DNA of 34,680 nt from Flavicella sp964230805 (GTDB taxonomy: Bacteria; Bacteroidota; Bacteroidia; Flavobacteriales; Flavobacteriaceae), in assembly GCA_964230805.1 (NCBI GenBank), contig CAXRIA010000033.1, positions 1 to 34,680 of the forward strand, in the 5' to 3' direction. The stretch's first letter is position 1. The number at the start of each line of letters is the position of its first letter. Of the stretch, positions 15,501 through 23,414 are shown in pieces. Both the position numbers and the translations under genes were made by a program. Under the pieces are notes generated by a model that was given only the letters and a program-made list of their open reading frames with translations, had not been told where the DNA came from and did not search any database.

Positions 15501-16892
15501 TTACAAGAAAAAAGAAACAGTAAGCCCAAAGGTAGTATTCTCTATATTGAGGTGGGCGGCATTGATTTGATCGTACTCCCGATAAAAATCATACAAGTCT
15601 TCGTTTTCTCTTCTCTGATAAAACAAATCTACTTTGGCGTTTTTGAATTGGAATCCCAATCCGAAGGAATACCCTTGTGTGTCGAAATGGTCAGGCTCAT
15701 TGATGAAAAGACTTTTTTGTTGGGTGTATCCCCCGCGAAAGCGCCATTGTTTCAACCGCCATTCCGAACCAATTCTCAAAATATTGGATTGATCGTTGGC
15801 AAACGTATTTAGGTTGTCGTTGCTTCTAACAAAGGTATTGTCATCGTCGTCAAGGTGGGCGTTTTGAAAGTTTCGAAGCGAATAATCAAGACTAATCAGG
15901 CCGTATTTGTTGAAAAGAACAGCGGCACTAAAAGTGGTTTTTGAAGGAGTTCGGAGTGTGTAGTTGTAGTTGTTGTATTCAGGGTTGTTTTGAAAAAGGG
16001 TAGGAATATTACTCGCTTCAATATACGTTTCTCCCGCGAAACCATCGGCTTCGTTGATGTTTGTTTCTTCTTGAATATCGTAATACCAAACAGGGGTTTG
16101 GTAGGAGAGTCCCAACCGGACACTTTGGTCAGGTTTGGCAATGATTCCAATTCCTGCAGAAATCCCTCTTCCAATTTGCGACTGGTACTGGATGAAATCA
16201 GCAAAAAGCTTGTTGCCATCCAGATCGGTGTTGTCTTCCTGCAAAAAAGCCTCTTGTATAAAATCGAAAGCATGGGTGTTTATGGAAGCTCCGATGTACA
16301 ACATATTTTCATAGGCGGCCGAGAAAGAGAAGGTGTATACTTCACTCAAACCGCGGGTGTCGTTTGTAAAAGATTGGTGTAAGGATTGCAAATAGGCTCT
16401 TTTTGGATTGTTGGTGTCGTGGGGGTGGTTGATAAATGTGGCAAAATTGTTGGCATTGTTTCCGTTTGCACTGTAATTGTTGTTAAAATTTTGTTGCATG
16501 CTGTAATTGAAGGCCAGAGCAAATTTGTGCCAAGAAGATTTTGTGTTAAAATTGTCAAAGACGAAAACAGTACCCCATTGCGGCGCATGAAGTTTGGTGA
16601 ATTCGTTGTGCGTATCTGTACCGTAATAGTCTGCGCTGGTACTTATAGTGTTGCTTTGCAAACTTCCGGAAAATTCATTGTGATTGAAAACAGCGCCACT
16701 AGCTGGATTGATATAAGTAGCACTGATATCACCTCCTAAGGCTCCGAAAGCACCACCCATGGCATTGAATCTAGCGGTTCCTTGATAATTTTCATTTGAA
16801 AAAAGGAGTGCCAAATGATCGTAATCCAAAGCCTGTGCAAAAGAAATGGTTGATTGAAACACAAAAATAGTTAAGAGGATAAAATATCTCAT
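15501..16892 (-). CDS. OmpP1/FadL/TodX-family outer-membrane transport protein
   Basis: This is a predicted outer-membrane barrel of 463 residues for uptake of hydrophobic compounds such as long-chain fatty acids. It has a cleavable signal peptide (MRYFILLTIFVFQSTISFAQA) and the family N-terminal hatch motif GTARFNAMGGAFGALGGDISATYINPASGAVF. Barrel-strand patterns follow throughout, such as LRIGSEWRLKQWRFRGGYTQQKS and YSFGLGFQFKNAKVDLFYQRRE, and the protein ends in FGLTVSFFL. It follows the lipoprotein gene by 26 bases and is probably cotranscribed with it. The substrate cannot be stated. It also resembles PorV-like members of the same superfamily, but it is longer and not next to other type IX genes, so a FadL-like role is preferred. 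Confidence 0.85.
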   Translation of the reverse strand: MRYFILLTIFVFQSTISFAQALDYDHLALLFSNENYQGTARFNAMGGAFGALGGDISATYINPASGAVFNHNEFSGSLQSNTISTSADYYGTDTHNEFTKLHAPQWGTVFVFDNFNTKSSWHKFALAFNYSMQQNFNNNYSANGNNANNFATFINHPHDTNNPKRAYLQSLHQSFTNDTRGLSEVYTFSFSAAYENMLYIGASINTHAFDFIQEAFLQEDNTDLDGNKLFADFIQYQSQIGRGISAGIGIIAKPDQSVRLGLSYQTPVWYYDIQEETNINEADGFAGETYIEASNIPTLFQNNPEYNNYNYTLRTPSKTTFSAAVLFNKYGLISLDYSLRNFQNAHLDDDDNTFVRSNDNLNTFANDQSNILRIGSEWRLKQWRFRGGYTQQKSLFINEPDHFDTQGYSFGLGFQFKNAKVDLFYQRRENEDLYDFYREYDQINAAHLNIENTTFGLTVSFFL

Positions 16893-16918
16893 GTTAGTGT
16901 ATAATTAAAAAGTTTGAA

Positions 16919-17839
16919 TTATCTTCTTCTCGAAGAGCTGCTTCTTCCTGAAGAATAACTTCTCATACCGCCCGAGTAATTGCCTCTACTTCTCGATTGA
17001 CCATAGCTTCGGGAGTTGTAATTTGAATTGGATGAAGAGCGGTAAGATCTCGAATAATTGTTCGATTTTTGGTAATTGCTAGACTGCTTTCTTTGTGTTG
17101 CATTCTTATGGGTAGAGGAAGCGCTACTTCTTCGATAGGTGGTGTTTTTGTGATTCGTTGTTCTTCTTGAACTGTTGCGCGTGTAACTCGGGGTATTCGC
17201 AACAGCTCGTCTACCAGAACTTGAAACACGATTGTAGGTTTTTCTATGCCCGCGAGCATGCGCATGGTTGTTTGTGTGGGCAATTCTTCGACTGTTTCTT
17301 TTACCATAGTAACGATTTCTTGGCGCAAACAACCGTCGCTGTTGGTGGTATCGTGGCGCGACAAATCCATAATTCCACCCCCAATAATTTCCGAAGTGAA
17401 AATTGCTGTAGTAAGGCCAGTTCCATCCGTAGTTAAATCCAAACGGACGTGCAAAACCATAATTCCAACCCCAGTACGGATCCCAATATGAATTCCAAAA
17501 AGGATCCCAGTAATTGTAGCCCGCTCCTATATTGACATAAACGTTGCCGTTTCTTGCCTCTTGTATCCTGTTTTCCTGAGTGTCTTGTTCTTCTTCTAGG
17601 AGAATTTCATCTTCCAAAGTTTCGTTCAAATCCAAATCGGCAATGCCCTCAGAGAATACGCGGTTGTTGTTGTAACCGCGTTGGTTATTTTTAGCATACG
17701 GGTTTGAAGAATAAATTCCATCGGAATTTTCTGTATAGTATTGATACGATACGCAGGATTGCAAAGTCCCGATAAAAAGCAACAAAAGAACAAAAGTTCG
17801 TATCGATTGAAAAGAAGTAGGAAAAACTTTCATAATCAT
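16919..17839 (-). CDS. Low-complexity lipoprotein, W/Y/G-rich core and R/S/N-rich tail
   Basis: No family of known function is recognised. From the ATG at 17839 (another lies at 17833) the 306-residue product has a signal peptide ending in the lipobox GTLQSC (Cys 29). An acidic stretch follows (ETLEDEILLEEEQDTQE), then a core rich in Trp, Tyr, Phe, Gly and Asn with repeats such as WDPFWNSYWDPYWGWNYGF and WGWNYGF, then about 140 residues of mostly Arg, Ser, Asn, Tyr and Thr ending in SSSSRRR. Similar proteins occur widely in flavobacteria as uncharacterised lipoproteins. It likely sits in the outer membrane or on the surface. It precedes the FadL-like gene by 26 bases. A 55-base longer leader with further upstream codons exists but would place the signal peptide internally. 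Confidence 0.8.
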   Translation of the reverse strand: MIMKVFPTSFQSIRTFVLLLLFIGTLQSCVSYQYYTENSDGIYSSNPYAKNNQRGYNNNRVFSEGIADLDLNETLEDEILLEEEQDTQENRIQEARNGNVYVNIGAGYNYWDPFWNSYWDPYWGWNYGFARPFGFNYGWNWPYYSNFHFGNYWGWNYGFVAPRYHQQRRLFAPRNRYYGKRNSRRIAHTNNHAHARGHRKTYNRVSSSGRRAVANTPSYTRNSSRRTTNHKNTTYRRSSASSTHKNATQRKQSSNYQKSNNYSRSYRSSSNSNYNSRSYGQSRSRGNYSGGMRSYSSGRSSSSRRR

Positions 17840-17850
17840 TGTGTTTTTTA

Positions 17851-17881
17851 TTGTTGAAGAATTGAAAATTAAGTAGTTTTG
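17851..17881 (+). promoter_or_regulatory. Bacteroidota-type promoter of proS
   Basis: TTG (17851-17853 or 17854-17856) is followed after 20 or 17 bases by TAGTTTTG (17874-17881), fitting TTG-N17..23-TAnnTTTG. The leader to the proS ATG would be about 53 bases. Confidence 0.65.
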
Positions 17882-17940
17882 TCCACTATTCACAGTCTTG
17901 CTATTGTGAAAATTACAATATTTATGCCAAACTTTTTTAG

Positions 17941-19419
17941 ATGAGTAAAAAATTAACGAAACGGAGCGAGGATTATTCAAAATGGTACAACGAGTTGGTG
18001 GTCAAAGCCGATTTGGCTGAGAATTCTGCGGTAAGAGGTTGTATGGTGATCAAACCTTATGGCTACGCCATTTGGGAAAAAATGCAAAAAGCCTTGGATG
18101 AAATGTTCAAAGAAACTGGACATGAGAATGCCTATTTCCCTTTGTTAGTGCCCAAAAGTTTGTTTGAAGCAGAAGAGAAAAACGCAGAAGGTTTTGCCAA
18201 AGAGTGCGCTGTGGTAACGCATTACCGACTAAAAAACAATCCAGACAAGGAAGGAAAATTGATGGTAGATCCCAACGCGAAACTAGAAGAGGAGTTGGTG
18301 ATACGTCCTACCAGTGAAGCGATTATTTGGAATACCTATAAGGGCTGGATTCAATCGTACCGAGATTTGCCCTTGTTGGTGAATCAATGGGCAAATGTGA
18401 TGCGTTGGGAAATGCGAACGCGCTTGTTTTTGAGAACCGCAGAGTTTTTATGGCAAGAAGGACATACGGCACATGCGACAGAACAAGAAGCAGTGGAGGA
18501 GACAAAAAAAATGCAAGAGGTGTATGCTGATTTTGCTGAAAACTTTATGGCAATGCCTGTGGTGAAAGGAGTAAAAACGGAGAGCGAACGCTTTGCAGGG
18601 GCGAAGGATACTTATACGATTGAAGCTTTGATGCAAGATGGAAAAGCTTTACAAGCGGGAACCTCTCATTTTTTGGGACAGAATTTTGCAGAGGCTTTTG
18701 ATGTGAAGTTTACCAACAAAGAGGGAAAACAAGAGTATGTATGGGCCTCTTCCTGGGGCGTATCTACGCGTTTGATAGGTGGTTTGATCATGACGCATTC
18801 CGATGATTTTGGTCTGGTGTTGCCGCCAAAATTGGCACCAATTCAAGTCGTTATTGTGCCTATCTACAGAAGTGAAGAACAGCTAGATGCTATTTCTGAA
18901 AAAGCCAATAGTATTGTAAAAGTCTTGAAGGCTAAAGGAATATCGGTAAAGTTTGATTCGAGAGATACGCACAAGCCAGGATGGAAATTTGCAGAATACG
19001 AATTGAAAGGTGTGCCATTGCGAATTGCTATGGGGCCTAGAGATTTGGAAAATGGGACTTTGGAATTGGCGAGAAGAGATACCTTAGAAAAAGAAAGTGT
19101 GTCGCAAGATGGCATTGAAGATCGAGTGGAGGTTTTATTGGCTGAAATTCAAGAGAATTTGTTTCGCAAAGCACTTGCTTACAGAAATGAACACATTACG
19201 GAAGCGGATAGTTTTGAAGCGTTTCAGGAAGTTTTAGAAAAGAAAGGAGGTTTTGTTTCGGCGCATTGGGATGGAACCGCCGCAACAGAAGATAAGATCA
19301 AAGAATTGACCAAGGCGACCATTCGTTGTATTGCATTGGATGCAAAAAATGAAGAAGGAAAATGCGTGTATTCAGGAAAGCCTTCCAACAGGAGGGTTCT
19401 TTTCGCAAAAGCCTACTAA
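17941..19419 (+). CDS. proS: Prolyl-tRNA synthetase, eukaryote/archaeon-like type
   Basis: This class II aminoacyl-tRNA synthetase charges tRNA-Pro. The 492 residues fit the shorter ProRS type found in eukaryotes, archaea and many Bacteroidota, without the bacterial editing insertion. Visible are the N-terminal EDYSKWYNELVVKADLAENSAVRGCMVIKPYGYAIWE, class II motif 2 (VMRWEMRTRLFLRTAEFLWQEGHTAHAT), motif 3 region (GGLIMTHSDDFGLVLPPKLAPIQVVIVP), the anticodon-binding domain (KFDSRDTHKPGWKFAEYELKGVPLRIAMGPRDL), and a C-terminal domain ending KCVYSGKPSNRRVLFAKAY. The ATG at 17941 gives the expected N-terminus. It is divergent from the lipoprotein gene and upstream of tRNA-Glu on the same strand, which has its own promoters. 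Confidence 0.97.
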   Translation: MSKKLTKRSEDYSKWYNELVVKADLAENSAVRGCMVIKPYGYAIWEKMQKALDEMFKETGHENAYFPLLVPKSLFEAEEKNAEGFAKECAVVTHYRLKNNPDKEGKLMVDPNAKLEEELVIRPTSEAIIWNTYKGWIQSYRDLPLLVNQWANVMRWEMRTRLFLRTAEFLWQEGHTAHATEQEAVEETKKMQEVYADFAENFMAMPVVKGVKTESERFAGAKDTYTIEALMQDGKALQAGTSHFLGQNFAEAFDVKFTNKEGKQEYVWASSWGVSTRLIGGLIMTHSDDFGLVLPPKLAPIQVVIVPIYRSEEQLDAISEKANSIVKVLKAKGISVKFDSRDTHKPGWKFAEYELKGVPLRIAMGPRDLENGTLELARRDTLEKESVSQDGIEDRVEVLLAEIQENLFRKALAYRNEHITEADSFEAFQEVLEKKGGFVSAHWDGTAATEDKIKELTKATIRCIALDAKNEEGKCVYSGKPSNRRVLFAKAY

Positions 19420-19445
19420 AAAATGCAAAAAAAAGTAAAATTTGT

Positions 19446-19475
19446 TTGCAGAAGTTGAAATGTAGTGTATCTTTG
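19446..19475 (+). promoter_or_regulatory. Upstream promoter P1 of the tRNA-Glu/rpsT unit
   Basis: TTG-N19-TATCTTTG matches the Bacteroidota consensus exactly. It lies 140 bases before the tRNA, so it would make a long leader or a short separate RNA. No open reading frame of note follows it directly. Confidence 0.7.
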
Positions 19476-19560
19476 CAACCGCAAATCGAAAGAGCTGCAA
19501 GCGTTTTTTTAAATCGTGGAAAAGGGAAAAATAAAAACGACAAATAATTTGAAAATTATT

Positions 19561-19591
19561 TTGTCAGTTTTAAAAAAAGATTCTATTTTTG
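19561..19591 (+). promoter_or_regulatory. Proximal promoter P2 of tRNA-Glu
   Basis: TTG (19561-19563), 20 bases, then TATTTTTG (19584-19591), an exact consensus match. The expected start is near 19597, about 20 bases before the tRNA 5' end. Confidence 0.8.
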
Positions 19592-19615
19592 CCTCGCTTT
19601 AAAAAGCAAGAAAAT

Positions 19616-19687
19616 GGTCCGTTCGTCTAGGGGTTAGGACGCCAGGTTTTCATCCTGGTAACAGGGGTTCGATTCCCCTACGGACTA
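19616..19687 (+). tRNA. tRNA-Glu (anticodon TTC)
   Basis: A complete cloverleaf is seen. The acceptor stem GGTCCGT pairs with ACGGACT (the first pair is G-U), the D arm is GTCTAGGGGTTAGGAC, and the anticodon stem CCAGG/CCTGG encloses loop TTTTCAT with anticodon TTC. The T arm is CAGGGGTTCGATTCCCCTA, with the AGGGG/CCCCT stem around TTCGATT. The discriminator is A and CCA is not encoded. It lies 30 bases before rpsT and probably shares its transcript. Confidence 0.96.
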
Positions 19688-19717
19688 CAAAAAATTAAGT
19701 TTTTAAAACAGTATATT

Positions 19718-19969
19718 ATGGCAAACCATAAGTCAGCATTAAAAAGAATCAGAAGCGACCGCGAAAAGCAGTTGAGAAACAAATACCAGCATAAAACAAC
19801 TAGAAATGCGGTGAGAAATTTGCGTGCGCTTACAGATAAAAAAGAAGCAGAGCAATTGTTGCCTTCTGTAGTGGCCAAGTTGCAAAAGCTTGCTAAGAAC
19901 AATATCATCCACAAAAACAAAGCAGCCAATTTGCAGTCAAAGTTAACCAAACACGTGGCAGCCTTGTAA
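19718..19969 (+). CDS. rpsT: 30S ribosomal protein S20
   Basis: S20 is a small helical protein that binds the 5' domain of 16S rRNA. The 83-residue, very basic product begins MANHKSALKRIRSDREKQLRNKYQ and contains the typical NNIIHKNKAANLQSKLTKHV ending, as expected for the family. The ATG at 19718 is the family start. It lies 30 bases downstream of tRNA-Glu with no promoter of its own in the gap, so it is likely expressed from the tRNA promoters, the tRNA being cut out. A perfect terminator follows 20 bases after the stop. Confidence 0.98.
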   Translation: MANHKSALKRIRSDREKQLRNKYQHKTTRNAVRNLRALTDKKEAEQLLPSVVAKLQKLAKNNIIHKNKAANLQSKLTKHVAAL

Positions 19970-19989
19970 GCTTGTTTTTAATAAAATGT

Positions 19990-20023
19990 AAAAAACCTCA
20001 AAATGAAAATTTTGAGGTTTTTT
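19990..20023. terminator. Bidirectional terminator after rpsT and galT
   Basis: A perfect 15-bp stem (AAAAAACCTCAAAAT, loop GAAA, complement) is followed by more T on the plus strand. Its symmetric A/T flanks let it serve both rpsT (plus) and the convergent gal operon (minus), whose last stop is 130 bases away. Confidence 0.9.
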
Positions 20024-20153
20024 TGTTTTGGAATGAACTTATTTTTAAACATCATTTTGTAAGTGTAAGTCATTCCTTCGTTTTTTGGATTGCTCTAAGA
20101 AAAACGAAACTATAGCTCAAAAGATTGTCTGTTTGCATCACAGGTTAGTTTTG

Positions 20154-21188
20154 TTAGCTCATTTTTACCAATTTTTGCAATTGCAATGCTACGCTTTCCG
20201 GTGTAATATCTCTTTGTGGTGATCCAAACATTTCATAACCCACCATGAATTTCTTAACGGTAGCACTGCGTAACAAAGGCGGGTAAAAACTCATGTGCCA
20301 GTGCCAATGGTTATGGTTATTATCATTGGTTGGTGCTTGATGAATACCGCTAGAGTAGGGGAATGGTGTGTCAAAAACCCTGTCGTAGGCCCTGGTTATT
20401 TTAGAAATGGCTTCTGCATATAAATACGCTTGATTTGTATCAATTTCTAAAATACTTGATTGATGTGTTTTGGGAACAATCATGGTTTCAAAAGGCCAGA
20501 TTGCCCAAAAAGGAACCAGTACTGCAAAGGCATCATTTTCATAAATAATACGCTCTTTCTCTTTTAATTCTTGTACCAGATAGTCTCCCAACAGGCTACT
20601 ACCGTGCTTTCGGTAGTAGTTTGCTTGTTGTGTGTCCTTTTTGTGTGCTTCGTTGGGTAAGGTGGATTGGCTCCAAATTTGCCCGTGTGGATGTGGGTTA
20701 CTACACCCCATGACCGCCCCTTTGTTTTCAAAAATTTGTACGTAATGGATCAAATCATGACTTCCGAGCTCCTTGTATTCTTTTTGCCATGCGAAAACTA
20801 CTTTTTGGATTTCTTCCGAAGTCATATTGCCCAAGCTCTTTGAGTGATCGGGACTAAAGCACACGACTTTACAAATCCCTTTTTCACTTTTGGCAATTAA
20901 TAATCCATCATTGACCTCAAAGTCTGGTGAGTCTTTTTGCAACGCAGCAAAATCGTTGGTAAATATAAAAACATCTTCGTAGAGGGGATTTGCCTCTCCA
21001 TTAACTCTGGTGTTTCCCGCACATAAATAACAAGACTCGTCATAAGTGGGTCTCTTTTCATTTTGGATGGTTTCTTCCTGTCCTTGCCATGGTCTTTTGG
21101 CTCTGTGAGGTGATACCAAAACCCATTCGCCTGTTAATATATTGAAGCGCTTGTGGGAATAATTTTCAAGATTTGTGTTTCGATTCAT
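20154..21188 (-). CDS. galT: Galactose-1-phosphate uridylyltransferase
   Basis: This Leloir-pathway enzyme exchanges UMP between UDP-glucose and galactose 1-phosphate to give UDP-galactose and glucose 1-phosphate. The 344-residue protein shows the N-terminal RFNILTGEWVLVSPHRAKRPWQGQ, zinc-ligand cysteines in CYLC (53-56), the GCSNPHPHGQIW active-site motif (the catalytic His is the second of HPH, about 168), and the C-terminal NHWHWHMSFYPPLLRS. The ATG at 21188 was chosen because it leaves 10 bases to galE; the start at 21242 would overlap galE by 44 bases and adds an unconserved segment. It is the last gene of the run that begins at fecR. Confidence 0.97.
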   Translation of the reverse strand: MNRNTNLENYSHKRFNILTGEWVLVSPHRAKRPWQGQEETIQNEKRPTYDESCYLCAGNTRVNGEANPLYEDVFIFTNDFAALQKDSPDFEVNDGLLIAKSEKGICKVVCFSPDHSKSLGNMTSEEIQKVVFAWQKEYKELGSHDLIHYVQIFENKGAVMGCSNPHPHGQIWSQSTLPNEAHKKDTQQANYYRKHGSSLLGDYLVQELKEKERIIYENDAFAVLVPFWAIWPFETMIVPKTHQSSILEIDTNQAYLYAEAISKITRAYDRVFDTPFPYSSGIHQAPTNDNNHNHWHWHMSFYPPLLRSATVKKFMVGYEMFGSPQRDITPESVALQLQKLVKMS

Positions 21189-21198
21189 TTTCAATGGA

Positions 21199-22224
21199 TT
21201 ATTTTTGATTGTATTTTTTTTCCCAATGCCAAGCAGATTCAATCATTTCTTTCAACCCTTTTTTGGCACTCCAGGTTAGTTTTTCAGCGACTAATTTTGT
21301 TGATGCATACAACTCCGGAACATCTCCGGGTCGTCTGGCAACGATCTTATAGTTTAGTTTGGTGTGGGATACCTCTTCAAACATTTTGATGATCTCTAAT
21401 ACAGAGAATCCGTTTCCCGTCCCTAAATTGAAGGTTTCAAAATGGGATTCATTTTTAGCATTAATTAATCTGTCTAATGCTGCCACATGTGCCTCAGCTA
21501 AATCAACAACATGGATATAGTCTCTAATAGGTGTTCCATCTGAAGTTGGATAATCATCACCAAAAACAAGAAGTTGTTTTCTCTTTCCTATAGCTGTTTG
21601 TGTTATATAAGGCAATAAGTTATTTGGAACCCCTTGTGGAAGTTCTCCTATCAGTCCTGAATGATGCGCACCAATCGGGTTAAAATATCTTAGTGAGATT
21701 GTATTAAAATCGATGCTTGACTTCACAAAATCTGCCAAGATTTCTTCTGCAATTTTTTTGGTATTGCCGTAAGGAGAAAAGGGGTGTTGTATTGGGTGTT
21801 CCTCTGTGATAGGCAATTTTTTCGGGGTGCCATAAACGGTTGCTGATGACGAAAATATAAAGTTTTTAATCGTGTATTTGTCCATAGCTGAAAGAACATT
21901 CACTAAGGAAAAAAGATTGTTCTGATAGTATTTTAAAGGGTTTGATACGGATTCTCCCACCGCTTTGTGTGCTGCAAAATGAATGACAGCAAAGGCGTCT
22001 TGATGTTTTTTAAGTGTGTTTTTTGTGAAATTTTGGTCTTTAAGGTCTCCAAACACAAATACGGGTTTTTTTGATGTAATCTTTTCAAGATTTTCTAAAA
22101 TAAATTCATTAGAATTCGAGAAATCGTCTATTATTACTACATGAAAACCACTTTTCATCAGATTTACAACCGTATGAGAACCGATATATCCACAACCTCC
22201 TGTAACGACTATTTTCTTTTTCAT
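21199..22224 (-). CDS. galE: UDP-glucose 4-epimerase
   Basis: GalE interconverts UDP-galactose and UDP-glucose through an NAD-bound 4-keto intermediate and closes the Leloir cycle with GalT. The 341-residue short-chain dehydrogenase/reductase has the NAD motif TGGCGYIGSH (8-17), FAAHKAVGESVSNPLKYYQNN, the catalytic SSSATVYG (125-132) and YxxxK (Y152, K156), and the substrate motifs RYFNPIGAH and GTPIRDYIHVVDLAEAHV. Its start overlaps the galK stop by four bases (ATGA), so translation is probably coupled. It could also serve surface polysaccharide synthesis, but placement between galK and galT makes galactose use the main role. Confidence 0.97.
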   Translation of the reverse strand: MKKKIVVTGGCGYIGSHTVVNLMKSGFHVVIIDDFSNSNEFILENLEKITSKKPVFVFGDLKDQNFTKNTLKKHQDAFAVIHFAAHKAVGESVSNPLKYYQNNLFSLVNVLSAMDKYTIKNFIFSSSATVYGTPKKLPITEEHPIQHPFSPYGNTKKIAEEILADFVKSSIDFNTISLRYFNPIGAHHSGLIGELPQGVPNNLLPYITQTAIGKRKQLLVFGDDYPTSDGTPIRDYIHVVDLAEAHVAALDRLINAKNESHFETFNLGTGNGFSVLEIIKMFEEVSHTKLNYKIVARRPGDVPELYASTKLVAEKLTWSAKKGLKEMIESAWHWEKKYNQK

Positions 22225-23372
22225 ATTTTAATTTTTTGAACGCCGTCTGTTAGTTTGATCTTATAGATCGAACATTCTTTGTTAAACTTTTCTTTATAGG
22301 ATTTCGAAACTTTTTTGGTGAAAGCATTTGTTTCGCTTTTTGAGACTAAATTGATGGTGCAGCCACCAAAACCGCCCCCCATCATTCTTGCACCCAATAC
22401 CTTTTTGTTCTTTTTCGCTTGTGTCACGAGAAAATCGAGTTCGTCGCAACTTACTTTGTATTGATTTGATAAGCCGTTGTGAGATTGGTAAAGCAAAGAA
22501 CCCAATGTTTTCAAGTCATTATTTTCAATTGCTTTTGCTGCTTTTAGAGTCCTGTCTATTTCTTGTATGACATACAAGGCTTTTTGATAATTGGCAGGAC
22601 TCACCTTATGAATGATTTTTTTTAGGTCTGTCTCTGTTGTCTCTCTCAGTGTTTTAACATCTAATTTTTTCGCAACATGTTCACAAGCAGAACGTCTGTC
22701 ATTATAAGCACTAGTGACTAAATTGTGCTTTGCATTCGTATTGATCAATACAAACTGATGCTCTTTAAAATTTATTTGATAAGGCCTAGATTCTGTGGAT
22801 TTACAATCCAATAACAAGGCATTGTTTTTAATTCCGAACATACTGGCATACTGATCCATAATTCCACAATGAACTCCTACATAATTGTGTTCTGCTTTTT
22901 GTGAAATTAAAATCATTTCTATTTTAGTTAATTCCAAGCCAAACAACTCGTTGAGACCAAAAACTACACTGTTTTCTAATGCGGCCGAGGAAGACATTCC
23001 TGCACCACCTGGGAGGTTTCCGGCAAAGGCGATGTTGAAATTTTCAATTTTTTTAGCTAGATTTTGAATTTCAGCGACAACACCTAAAACATAATTTTTC
23101 CAAGTATCCTTTTTTAAAGGTTGAATGTTATTTAGTTGGAATGTATATTTTTCTTTTTTGTCAATTGCATAAACCATACTCTTTGGATCATGACTTTTTT
23201 GTATCGCAAGGGCGATTCCTTTATTGATAGCAGCTGGAAAAACATAACCTCCATTATAATCGGTGTGTTCTCCTATAAGATTTATTCTTCCAGGAGAAAA
23301 TACTAGCAATGGATTTGAACCAAATTGGTTTTTAAAACTTTTTTTTACTTTTTTCAATAATTTTCTACTCAC
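22221..23372 (-). CDS. galK: Galactokinase
   Basis: GalK phosphorylates alpha-D-galactose at C1 with ATP. The 383-residue GHMP kinase shows all three motifs: the galactokinase signature GRINLIGEHTDYNGGYVFPAAI (28-49), the ATP-binding loop GGAGMSSSAALE in the N-terminal half, and the C-terminal GARMMGGGFGGCTINLV. HCGIMDQYAS carries the catalytic Asp. It lies 42 bases downstream of the organophosphate transporter gene and overlaps galE by four bases. No galactose mutarotase or galactose-specific permease is seen nearby, so free galactose would have to enter by another route or be released by the upstream enzymes. Confidence 0.97.
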   Translation of the reverse strand: MSRKLLKKVKKSFKNQFGSNPLLVFSPGRINLIGEHTDYNGGYVFPAAINKGIALAIQKSHDPKSMVYAIDKKEKYTFQLNNIQPLKKDTWKNYVLGVVAEIQNLAKKIENFNIAFAGNLPGGAGMSSSAALENSVVFGLNELFGLELTKIEMILISQKAEHNYVGVHCGIMDQYASMFGIKNNALLLDCKSTESRPYQINFKEHQFVLINTNAKHNLVTSAYNDRRSACEHVAKKLDVKTLRETTETDLKKIIHKVSPANYQKALYVIQEIDRTLKAAKAIENNDLKTLGSLLYQSHNGLSNQYKVSCDELDFLVTQAKKNKKVLGARMMGGGFGGCTINLVSKSETNAFTKKVSKSYKEKFNKECSIYKIKLTDGVQKIKI

Positions 23373-23414
23373 TGTTTTGTTCTTAAATTCGGTTTGTTTT
23401 TTTATGGTTTTTTT

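Noticed and set aside
15990..16382. Plus-strand open frame of 130 codons opposite the FadL-like gene
   Set aside because: It is antisense to a conserved barrel protein and no family resemblance was seen.
16963..17460. Minus-strand open frame of 165 codons inside the lipoprotein gene
   Set aside because: It overlaps the low-complexity region in another frame. Its length follows from the biased base composition, and it has no signal peptide or motif.
19616..19969. tRNA-Glu as an integration site for a mobile element
   Set aside because: The tRNA is intact and is followed directly by rpsT and a terminator. No integrase or duplicate tRNA end was found, and the SusCD locus begins on the far side of housekeeping DNA.
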